In this document: positions 1 to 10,259 of the stretch, piece after piece | Numbering within the stretch: position 1 is the stretch's first letter | How the letters are laid out: every line of letters starts with the position of its first letter | Assembly (NCBI RefSeq): GCF_001625215.2 | Contig: NC_030385.2 | Coordinates: 42,247,598-42,311,597, forward strand | Length of the DNA: 64,000 bases | Source: Daucus carota subsp. sativus | Taxonomy: Eukaryota > Streptophyta > Magnoliopsida > Apiales > Apiaceae | Reading direction: 5' to 3' | The notes under the pieces: model-generated | Seen by the model: only the letters and a program-made list of their open reading frames with translations | The model's database searches: none | Told to the model about the DNA's origin: nothing | Made by a program: the position numbers and the translations under genes

Positions 1-1267
1 TAAAGTTAAAAATCAATACAATTTTAATGATTATTTTAAAAATATTATTACGACTAATGTTCATGAATCTACCAGTCGGTCACCATCATGTTTTAATATC
101 AAGTTCAAGCATAATATGATGCAACACATAAGGATAGAGTGAAAATATCAAAAAACTAAAGAAGATAAGAACAAAAATATATTTTTGCAACTAATCTCTA
201 AACATGAATGAAGTCGAGAGAAGCATCTCGGGTTTCGATCAGCTTGTTCCATAATTCACCGCTCTTTAACGTGATAAACTTTATATGTAACCGTCGACTA
301 TTTATAGAGATATACAGTATAATGTCGGACAATGATACCATATCATTATAATTGTTGAAAATACGCCTCTAAATAACATATATGAGGATTATACTAAATT
401 AGAATACTAAAACTCTTTTATTCTTTAATTAATCTCAGTCATTCATTACTTTTTTAACCGAATGATAGATTACAACGACTATAAAAAATATTTTACTGCA
501 CTGAGCCCAACTCAACGTAACAAATATAGCAATATTATATTATATTCGCTCAATCCCATATCATATGACCTTTTCTGACTAGTACAAACTTTAAGAAATA
601 GATATCTGACTTAAGGAAAATAAAAATAATGTATACATTGTAATAATTTTAAATGTATTATATAAATTATAAACAAAAAATTCATTTCTTTGGATATATA
701 TCTTAAAAAAGTGGCTCGTGTAAAATGTGAAAAATAGAATATGAATTCAATGAGAATTGAGATCTTGTTTGGCTTACTTAATTTTTAACTTAAGTATTTT
801 TTTTAAAATAATTGATACTGAACAACTCTTAAATAAATATTTATTTTTACAAAATACGTGAATATGTATGCCCAAATAAGTATGTCTAAACATAGAGTGA
901 TGTTTTGCACAAAAGCAACTAAGTTATCATTAGCACATTCTCAAAAAAAAAGTTATCATTAGCAATATATTGATGCATAAATCATGTAATAATTATAATT
1001 AAACGTTTATATCTAAATTTTCAAATTAAAAAGTAAAACAATAAGTAATTTAGAACCGAATATAGAATCAAAATAAAATAAAAGAACGGACAAATATTAT
1101 ACGAACAAAAAGAAAAAGTTCATTCAGTTAATGCATTTAATGCAGTGATGGATGAAAGTCGGAAAGGAGTTCGATGTGGAGTTGGATGTCATAGTGGGCC
1201 CCTTCTAAACACGTGGTAATGCATCAGAAACAAACGGTGAAACCTGGAAGAAATAGGTGGCAATATA
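1..1267. other. AT-rich spacer and upstream region of the MKP1 gene
   Basis: No convincing reading frame or RNA gene is visible on either strand. The stretch is strongly AT-rich with short homopolymer runs. The last 150 bases become less AT-rich and probably hold the promoter of the phosphatase gene that follows, but I cannot point to a clear TATA box. Confidence 0.5.
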
Positions 1268-1311
1268 CGAGAGAGAGAGAGAGAGACAAGAACGAGAGAG
1301 AGAGAGAGAGC
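1268..1311 (+). repeat. GA microsatellite in the 5' leader of MKP1
   Basis: Two runs of GA dinucleotides, about 18 bases each, are split by a short interruption. They lie about 60 bases upstream of a plausible 5'UTR splice donor. GA-rich leaders are common in plant genes and can act as core-promoter or UTR elements; a regulatory role here is inference. Confidence 0.75.
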
Positions 1312-1366
1312 AGAGAGGGCAGTGGTGTCTCAGAGATTAAGAAAGAGACATTGGAAGAGTGATAGG

Positions 1367-1731
1367 GTATGTTAATTCTTGTGCTTCATCTTTTTATGCG
1401 AATTTGTTAATCTTGTAAGCCCATTTGTAATGGGATTTCAGTTTGTGTTAAAATCTCGAAATTTACATCAGTGTTCTTGTTCTTTAATCTTGTGTCTCAT
1501 TTGCTTATATATTCATTTTTGAGATTTTAGTTTTACACCTTTTGTTTGTTTTGTATACATGTTCTTAGTTTATAATGTATTCATTGTTGATTACTTGTTT
1601 TGTTCTCTTTTATATGGTAAGAATTTGGTTTACTGTGTTTTTCTCTTTGATGACTAAGATATGTTTTGATTGTTTGTAAATACTAGCTTGTTTGTAATTA
1701 GTAAAGATTGCGTTGTTATTATTGGTTGTAG
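1367..1731 (+). other. Probable 5'UTR intron of MKP1
   Basis: A GTATGT donor follows the GA-rich leader and a TTGTAG acceptor lies 52 bases before the ATG. The sequence between is T-rich, as plant introns are. A leader intron fits a plant signalling gene, but the splice is predicted by eye only. Confidence 0.5.
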
Positions 1732-1783
1732 ATAGTTTTGGTGTGCTTGTTGTTGGTGTTAGTCTGCTTGGCACAATTCCGGA

Positions 1784-4313
1784 ATGTTGGAGAAGGACGA
1801 TCCTGCCACCGATGATGGTGCTGGTGGTGCTGGTGACAGTGGTGCTTCTTTTTCTGAGACTTTTCTAGCTCAAGCCCCCCAGAAAACATTTTCACGGTCT
1901 GATTCAAGAACCATGGTACCATCTCATGACCTGGATGGTGGGAATGAAAGTTTGGATCAAAATGATGATAAGGGTGGGGATGGTAGGCTTAATGTCCATT
2001 CGAATCTCAGAACACGGGGACGTATCAGGAGTAAGTCGCATTTGCCGCCCTTGCAGCCACTGACAATTTCTCAGGGACAGTCAAATGTGTGGCCAGGACC
2101 TGGTGCTGATGATGTTAGGAAGTTGCTTCCATGCACACCAGGTGGGAGATATACGAGTGATGGAGGTGAGCGATCAAAACTTGATTTGTCATCTGGTACT
2201 GGTAATCTGGATAAGAATAGTGGGCTTTCTAAGAAAGACAATATTGCTATGTTTGATAAGGAATGTTCCAGGGTTGCAGAACATATTTATCTTGGGGGCA
2301 ACGCAGTTGCCAGAGATAGGGAGATGCTATTAAAGCATGGAATCACCTATATTTTGAACTGTGTTGGTTTCGTCTGTCCAGAATATTTTAAGACAGATTT
2401 CGTGTATTATACTCTGTGGTTACATGATAGCCCCTCAGAAGATATCACTAGCATATTGTATGACGTATTTGATTACTTTGAATATGCGAGGGAACAGCAG
2501 GGACGTGTTTTTGTTCATTGTTGTCAAGGGATCTCTCGTTCACCATCTCTGGTGATTGCTTACCGCATGTGGAGAGAAGGTCAAAGTTTTGATGAAGCAT
2601 TTCAGAATGTTAAGGCAGCTAGGAAAGTTGCTGATCCAAATATGGGTTTTGCATGTCAGCTGTTACAGTGCCAGAAAAGGGTGCATGCTTTTCCTTTGAG
2701 TCCTAATTCGTTACTGAGGATGTACAGGGTTGCTTCTCACTCTTCGTATGATCCGTTGCATCTTGTGCCAAAAATGCTAAATTCTCCTACGCCAGCTGCT
2801 TTGGATTCTAGGGGTGCATTTATTATACATATACCATCTACTATCTATATTTGGATTGGTTTGAAATGTAATACTATCATGGAAAGAGATGCAAGAGCAG
2901 CTGTTTGCCAGATGGTTCGATATGAGAAATTAAAGAAATCCGTTGTAGATATAAAGGAAGGACTTGAACCTTCACACTTCTGGGATGCTTTTTCCACTCT
3001 GCTTCCTCTAATGGAAAAATCCTGCGATGGGGTGGATGTTACTGAGTCATCAAAGAACATTATTCCAGGCGAGAGACAAGTGAGTTCGTACACTGTCGAA
3101 TTTGAGGTATTTCAGAAAGCAGTTGTTGGGGGATTTGTTCCTCCATCTGGAGCATCTGAGACTGACAATGAAACACACCTTCCTGTCAGAGAAAGCTGTT
3201 GGAGTACTCTAAGGCTTAAGCATATCTGTGGCAGCATGGAGGAGTTTGCTTCAGCATCAAAACCATCTTTATCCGGATTCTATCCAGACTCTGGGTCGGA
3301 ACTCCGTGCAGAAAATTGTCCTAACCAAAATCAACTGGTTGTATATAGGTGGCCTGGTTTGGAGAAGATGGTGACATTTAGTTCGGCTGATTTGGACTCC
3401 AAAGATATATTCATCCTTGTCTCAGCTTCAGGCTTAAGAACTTCAATGGAGCATAGGGTTCTCTATTTCTGGGTAGGAAAAAGTTTCAGTAATGATAATG
3501 GAAAGAGGCTATTAAAGGCAGACCATGATATTGGTGTGTTAGAAGAGATTAACTGGAATGAAGTTTGTGTGGATGTGATTAGTAAAATGGGCTTGCCCAA
3601 CGACACTGAGTTCAAGGTACATCCTAGCATCCTTATATCTACTTTATCTTCCAAATGTGTTAAGAAAGTTTTACCCATAATGTTTATAGAATTGTAGAAT
3701 AAGTGGATAGAATACTTATCATACCATATAGGAGGCTTCACCACTATTTACATGTATAGATACTTTACTTGTTTATTTTCTGTTTCTGACAATCTGTGTT
3801 CATTGTTCAAGGAAACTTTTCCTTTGCCTAGATTGATTTCCAGATAATATAACATATCGTCCCTGAGGACAACCAATTCGGCCTTTCACACTCGATGAAT
3901 AATATTATATGACATATTTTGTCTTTCCAGACTTCTCTTTATTTAGCATCTTGACTTTATTCTTAAGAGGAAAGTGCACCCACATCACTTCAATACAGAC
4001 CTGCAGCATACTGCATATATATCATAATTCACAAACATATAACTGGTCTTTTCAAGAATATTTAGAATTTTGTGGATTGGTGAACTGTTTGAGTTCTTAT
4101 TAGAGTTTGTACTGCGTGCATTTGTCTAGCGCTTGCATGACTATATGATTCCTTATTTCTTTTCTCTATTCTTTGATATACATTATATTTGCTGTGAGTT
4201 GCGCTATATGTTCTACATACTGATTGTTTTATGTCTATATTGGATATTGCAATCAGATTGTGAAACAAGATGAAGAACCTGAAGAGTTTCTTGCGCTATT
4301 GGATTCTTTGTAA
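1784..4313 (+). CDS. MKP1: MAP kinase phosphatase 1 (dual-specificity phosphatase with gelsolin-like region)
   Basis: The gene has two coding exons, 1784-3616 and 4257-4313, joined in phase 0 to give 629 residues. The product removes phosphates from threonine and tyrosine of MAP kinases and in plants damps MPK3/MPK6 stress signalling. The dual-specificity phosphatase domain spans roughly residues 155-300 and carries the HCCQGISR signature with catalytic Cys246 and Arg252, followed by SPSLVIAYRMWREGQSF. A gelsolin-like segment (GAFIIHIPSTIYIWIG) starts near residue 344. Reading through the donor would give a longer but unrelated tail; splicing instead adds IVKQDEEPEEFLALLDSL, which matches the family C-terminus. 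The protein is about 150 residues shorter than Arabidopsis MKP1 (784): the Ser-rich linker between the gelsolin-like region and the C-terminal RWPGLEKM segment is nearly absent. The N-terminal FWRSASW-type motif is also degenerate (TFSRSDSRT). All catalytic residues are intact, so it is probably functional. Confidence 0.9.
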
Positions 4314-5608
4314 ATTGAAAATCTTGCCTGGTTGACGATGTGCACAATCCAGTGATCTCGCATTTGTCCGTTTCTTCAGCTTTACATAGCATGTGGTTGA
4401 AACTTGTCCAGCATTCCAGTGAATCCAACCGAAGATCTGGCGTTGGTGCATGAACTAATTTCAACTTAGTTGCTTACTGTTTCATAAAATTTGGTTTACA
4501 AATTTGACGCTGGATTTGGATTTAAAAGTTTTTTGGTCAGTTTGACCAGACTTAAGTATATATAGAGTTTATAAACTTTCTGTTTTCATATATTGCTAAT
4601 TGCGTGTTTTGAATATAATATCTTAATAATATTATTTGAAGGCTATATATAATCTGATATATAGTTATCTTATACTTGAAAACCCGCTTCACTATTCAAG
4701 ATCTATCCAATCCACATGGGAAAAAATATTGGGGTTTAGAAAAACTCTGGTCCTTTCAAACCTTATAATCTGGATCACTTCATTCCACTGTTATCTGGTT
4801 CTTAATTAATTAGACATTTAGAAAATCTAAAGTACTATTATGTTTCGTGTAGTTTAATTCCTGAAAGAGCTAGGAGATTCGACGTAAATACTACATTGTT
4901 AATTGTTGTATATAAAGAATCTTTGATTTTGGATGATAATTTCAGTACTGTATCCGGAAGTTCTGAACTTCGGTAGTTTCACTGCTTGATGCCAAGTTCT
5001 GTTGGGTGTAACTTACAGTGTTTTCAATATCAGTAGCTGCAGTTCATCATGTGACAATGTGAGCCTTTAATATTAAGGTACTAAACAGATGTATGAGTTT
5101 TTGTGCCTGGTACAAATTTACAGAATATTTTGGAATCGCTGTAGGATTGTCAAGTGAAATTATCTGTTGTGGAGTTGATATGAAGGATTGAAGTTCAGAA
5201 GTAATTTAGCTTATTTGTATTCCTGGTCTTTAGCAACTAGAGGAATGCCGCAATGGTTTCTACATCATATTATTCACTGCTAGCTTCCTATTCCGCGCTA
5301 TTGTTTCTCCAGCTCATGAACTTAGCTCGGCTGTAATAGGTAATTAGTGTTACATACACATATTTCGACAGTTCTAATAAACACTAATCTAGTTCAGTCA
5401 GATACATGTATAGTTTTTGCCTAGGGTTACATTAATGTTTTAAGAAATTGCCCATGGTCTTATACCCTCACCGTTAAACCCTTTTGGTTGAGTAATCTAA
5501 AACAACATTTGCAGGCTGCAGCACTAGTAAAACTGGACAATTCATTATAATTATGATCTAAAAAGTGAAAACTTCTTCCTAGAATTCAATGTACATTGGG
5601 GGCACAGG

Positions 5609-5820
5609 TAGGGGTGACCCGAAACCCGACCCACCCCGAAACCCGAAATCCGATTTACTGAGACGGATACCCGAAAATCACCCGACGGAACCGAAATGGA
5701 TCCGAAATTAGAATTTCATTTGTAATAATTTCAGTTCAATTTTAAATGATTTTAGCTTGACCCGAAATCGATCTGATTGCTGACACGAACACGACATGTT
5801 ACCCGAAATTGCCACCTCTT
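5609..5820. mobile_element. hAT-like MITE rich in CCCGAAA motifs
   Basis: The ends form an imperfect terminal inverted repeat: TAGGGGTGAC at the left and the reverse complement of AAGAGGTGGC at the right. TAGGGGTG-type ends are typical of plant hAT relatives. The 8 flanking bases (GGCACAGG and CGCACAAG) match at 6 of 8 positions, as expected for an old 8-bp target duplication. The interior has repeated ACCCGAAA-type motifs on its left side and no coding capacity. Confidence 0.5.
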
Positions 5821-6133
5821 CGCACAAGATCAAATCTTGTGTTATGAAATCTAGAGTTGATAAGTTTAGCCAGATTACATCCAGACAGTTTCATTTTTTG
5901 CAATAATTTTGGACAATGACATGTATAAATTATAGGAGTACTCTATAAAAAATTAACGAAAAACAGCAGGCAAAAAAGAAAAAACAAGAGAGATGAAAGG
6001 AGAATACTTTTATTCATGTATTCATTGAGTAAATACAAACTACACGGCCTAAATACGAAATTATATAACTTGCTAGCTATATCAGAAATGCGATCTTCAT
6101 CCTTATCAGAAATCCAGGCGTCATAAGTTGCCT

Positions 6134-6228
6134 CATGTTGAGTTGGGGTGTATGGCAGACAAATATGGACCGATCTTTGCAATCAAACTCGAGAAAATCA
6201 GAAGTGTGCTGCTACGGGTTTCAAATCC
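6134..6228 (+). pseudogene. Possible cytochrome P450 (CYP82-like) N-terminal fragment
   Basis: One frame reads LGCMADKYGPIFAIKLEK, which resembles the ADKYGPIFAIKLG block near the N-terminus of plant CYP82-type P450s. Nothing downstream resembles the rest of a P450: no heme-binding FxxGxRxCxG or ExxR motif is present nearby. It would be a short relic carried by duplication or transposition. The match is short, so chance similarity cannot be excluded. Confidence 0.4.
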
Positions 6229-6571
6229 GAACACAAACACATGATGCTGCTCCGACTTTGAAATCCTATGGGGTTCCTCATGGCTCAACTGGTATGCTCT
6301 CCTATTACAATGATTTACAATATTCTTTCTTTTCCTCATGATTTTGAGTGGAATTGCGAAAGGTGTTGACTTTAATCTTGTTTGTTTGTGGGTATTTGTT
6401 TGCTTGTTTAATCCTTGTGTTTTGTTTGGTTTCTGGTGTTTTTGGCGATTTTTCGTGTTACATGTGAGACGCTTTGTTCGCTTCGCATACGACGAGGCAA
6501 CTTGACTGATAGTACAGCGGTGGTGGCGGTGACGGCGATTTCAGAACCGGATCCCGTTTCAGAAAGGAAAG

Positions 6572-6723
6572 CGCGCTAATTGTGCCTTAATTGAGGGCGG
6601 TAATTGTGCCTCTTTATTGAGGGCGTAAATTTTGCCTCAATTATTGAGTGTGTAATTTGTGCCTATTTATTGAGGGCGTTAATTGGGCCTTATTTAAGGG
6701 CGTTAATTGTGTCTTAATTAAGG
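6572..6723. repeat. Degenerate minisatellite, about six units of 24-27 bp
   Basis: Successive units follow the pattern GCGNTAATTGTGCC, then an AT-rich stretch, then TTGAGG. About six copies are visible, with the central AATT, GCC and GAGGGCG blocks best conserved. The units differ in length, so the array is old or imperfectly duplicated. Confidence 0.65.
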
Positions 6724-7737
6724 ATATTAATATTTTATTATTATGCCTTAATTAAGAGCTTAATTGTCTCAATCATGAGTTATCATGATTGTGGGAATAT
6801 TTTGATGTAATCTGTTAAATATATCGACTTATATTCTTCTTGTTTCTCTTGTTTTATTTTCAGGATTCTTGGAAGAAGACCGGTTTTCTTTTCGGACATT
6901 AAAGCTTTTTGTCTAAATTTCCCCGGTCATCTTGCATGTCCGACGGTTAAATAATAAGCTTTCTTGAATGAAAGAATTATCACGGTGAATTGCCGATTCT
7001 CGTTGAGATTTATTCTCATTTTCAAAAAAAAAAAAAAGAAAAGAAAAAATAAGACCAAATACATAATTAATGTAGCGGATACAGGCAACATAAATATTCC
7101 TAGTCATCATATAGATTCGAGATTTATTTAAAATTTAAGGCATTTATATATTCAGACACTTAAAATTTCAAGTGAATATTGGAAAATAAAAAATACTATA
7201 GATCCCAAAAATAATCCCAATTTTTTCCCATATACATATATATGTGCGTATGTATAATCAGTAACTTATTATAATGATAAAAATATATGCGTCTACAAGT
7301 TAAACTAGACGTGTCATGGCATTTCAAAATCTTTCAGGAACAGTATTATTATTTTTTTAACTTAACACTTCTTTTTAATAAACAAATATAAAGAAATCCA
7401 AAATAACACGATTTAACATGTAGTATTAACGATGTTTGTTCGAATATATTGCATCTTTCAAATTATACTCTTTTGGTACCTCTCATTTTTTAATATTTTT
7501 TTTCACTGCTTGACATGCACTTTGGTGCGCTTATTAAACATAATTTTATAGTTTTTTTTAAAATGTAAACATTAAATTTTTATTAAAAAAATAAAATTTT
7601 AAAAAAATTATGAAAATATACTTTATACCGACATTAAAGTGTGGGTCATGTGCTTAAAGAATTGAGCTGGGGACACAGAAATATGCCGATATACCCTCCA
7701 GACCAAGAGGGCCAAGTAGTATAAGATCTAAATGTAA

Positions 7738-7762
7738 GCCCAATAAAACAAGGCCCAATAAA
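7738..7762 (+). promoter_or_regulatory. Paired GCCCAATAAA motifs upstream of ADF
   Basis: Two copies of GCCCAATAAA start at 7738 and 7753, about 90-110 bases before the ATG. GCCCA (site II-like) boxes are common in promoters of plant genes active in dividing tissue. The role here is inferred from position and motif only. Confidence 0.35.
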
Positions 7763-7850
7763 CTCTCGTCATCGTCTCAATACAAAATACATACATATAC
7801 AGTTTTACACACAACACAAAACAACTCTCCTCCATCACGACTCCTAAACT

Positions 7851-9209
7851 ATGGTCAGTTCATTCTCCTTGTATCCTTAATTCTGTTATTCCTGTAGTTT
7901 TTTTATTTGATTCTGTTTTGTTTAGATTCTTCAATTTGACGATCTGATTTTTAATTAACTTTTTTGATTAATCTGATTGTGTATAGGCTTGTTTCTAGGG
8001 TTTATATTTGCTAGAGATTAATTTTCTCGATATCTGTTTTCCGACTTCGATTATAGTGCTGGTGTTTAGTTTGTGAATGTTTTTGTTACATATTGCTAAT
8101 GTCGATTTTTCGTAGAATAGAGTCATGTTCCGCTACAAACTATTTTAGCTAAGTCTGTTAAGTAAGCTACCTGATAGAAATGACTAGTTTGTGATTTGTG
8201 GCATATGTGCTGTGTGCATTGTCAATAGTTGAAATGAATTATGAACACCTTGTGGAGTAGGCGTTGTCGTCCTGTTTAACGTAGCCAATACTACTCGAGC
8301 AACTGGGAGCTAATCTTTTTGTGTAGGCACTAGGAAGTGCTGTCAATTGTGCCTTTGTTGATGAAGTTATTAAAAAGTTTTGTTTCACTACAATTGTCTG
8401 ATAATGACTGAATGTAATTTCATGTCGATTTTGAAATCGGTGATGCTTTGATAAATTCTATATTATAGGAATAAGGAGATATATTGCCTGAGATCCTATG
8501 TTTGTTTGTTTATATTTTTTAAGTGGAACTTTAAGACATGGTCGTGCTTCTAAAATGATATATTTAACTGTTCTGTGGGATATGGTTGCTATAATGTAGG
8601 TCAACTTTCGGGTTGATTGACAATTATGTGAAATATGTAGGCGAATGCGGCATCTGGTATAGCTGTACATGATGACTGCAAATTGAAGTTTTTAGAACTG
8701 AAGGCTAAAAGAACTTACCGCTCGATTATTTTCAAAATTGAAGAGATACAAAAGCAGGTCACTGTAGAAAAGGTTGGAGATCCAGCTGAAAGCTATGAAG
8801 ACTTCGCTGCAAGCCTCCCTGCTGATGAGTGTCGATACGCTGTTTATGATTACGATTTTGTGACCCAGGAAAATTGCCAAAAGAGCAGGATTTTCTTCAT
8901 TGCTTGGTAGAAACCTTCCTCCACATTATATACTAAAATTATAAGTAATCTGTTGTGCAGACTAGGCAGTACTTCTCATTTATATTCCTGCGTTTTTGTC
9001 TTGTTATTTTATTTTTGTTAAAGGTCTCTGACTCTCTGTGTTTTTTTTGTTATTAAAGGTCTCCAGATACGGCTAAGGTGAGAAGCAAAATGATTTACGC
9101 AAGCTCCAAGGAGAGGTTCAAGAGAGAGCTTGATGGTATTCAGGTAGAGTTGCAAGCCACTGATCCTACTGAAATGGACATGGATGTGATTAAAAGCCGA
9201 GCTGCCTGA
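7851..9209 (+). CDS. ADF: Actin-depolymerizing factor (ADF/cofilin)
   Basis: Three coding exons, 7851-7853, 8641-8906 and 9059-9209, give 139 residues, the normal plant ADF length. Exon 1 contributes only the ATG, an arrangement known throughout plant ADF genes, and is followed by a 787-base intron. The protein binds G- and F-actin, severs filaments and raises turnover in the cytoplasm. It begins [18 protein letters not shown] with the regulatory Ser6, and contains [25 protein letters not shown] and [19 protein letters not shown], the last forming the long actin-binding helix region. The Trp codon of FIAW is split by intron 2. The C-terminus [20 protein letters not shown] is typical. A near-duplicate of the exon 3 acceptor lies 35 bases upstream and would shift the frame if used. 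Confidence 0.95.
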
Positions 9210-9798
9210 GCTGTCTATTTTTTCCGGTGGTTCTATGCCTTTCACTAATGTTGAATGTCTATATATGTTGTGTGGAACTTAGTAGGTGTTTAGGTATAGT
9301 ATCGCTCTTATCTGTGGAACCTTTTCCTTGTCGAATATTTCAGAATCTCAAGTATGTTATATACCATGAATGTTATGTTTTCATCTTCAAGGCGAGCAAA
9401 TGGCTTGTGTACATTATGCCATGATCATTATCTTTTAATGATGAGCAAACGTTTTCGCTAAAGTTTCTATGGCAGAGTTTAGTATTCAGTTGTACCAAGC
9501 ATGTTAATTTCGTTTTAAGTACCTATTGCAATTTGCAACCAGGCCTATTGATAGAGATGAAAGTCTGTTTGAATGACGATCACTCACAAAATCATGTACT
9601 AGCACTAAATTTTACCTTGCCCATGGCAATTGTCTTTCTGAAATTCTGCTTAGAAACCAAAGAATTTTTCTCAGAAATTACCCTGTGGCACATGATTTCA
9701 TGTGACTTGTTTCATTTGTTAAACTTGAAACTACTAACAGAATTAACTAAAATATGATGTATATTGGAAAATCTTTTTTTTTTTTGGGGTTTGGGTGT

Positions 9799-9831
<33 letters not shown>

Positions 9832-10259
9832 TAAACGCATTCAGTTTATGCCATTTTCAAATAAATAATGCAAATTTTTGTTATCTAAATATTATATTAT
9901 ATTTACGTATCTAGAAATAAAAGTTCATTTTCAATTTCTCAAACATTTTTCACAATTCAAAGCATAAGCGTTAATATTTTGTCACATTCCTATATTCCTT
10001 CCATCCACGATGTTACAATTCATTTTTTTAAAAAGAAATTAAAAGCAAATAGTCACCTTGCATCGACTCGTACGATGCCACTGACTGGCTGTGGACTGTC
10101 AACCAGCTTTGTGTTCTGATTAACAGCTACTACATTTAATCAAAGCTTTAGAAAAGGTCGAAGAATACAACAGAAAAGCATACATACATCGATGACAGAT
10201 CTCACAAAACTATATGGATATATATAGTTACTTTAAGTTTTAACCTGATTTTTCAGTGA
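9210..10259. other. Spacer between convergent ADF and the plastid-type gene
   Basis: This holds the probable ADF 3'UTR, then AT-rich sequence and the long guanine run at 9799-9829. The two flanking genes point towards each other, so both 3'UTRs lie here. No additional gene is visible. Confidence 0.5.
9799..9829. repeat. Homopolymer run of 31 guanines
   Basis: Thirty-one consecutive G bases follow a run of T and a GGGGTTTGGGTGT stretch. Such a tract can fold as a G-quadruplex and is also a common site of sequencing or assembly length error. Confidence 0.9.

Larger units (their letters stand above)
4314..7850. other. Spacer between MKP1 and ADF
   Basis: The first few hundred bases are probably the MKP1 3'UTR. 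Beyond that the stretch holds a hAT-like MITE (5609-5820), a possible P450 fragment near 6134 and a degenerate minisatellite (6572-6723). The rest is AT-rich with no supportable gene. Confidence 0.5.
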
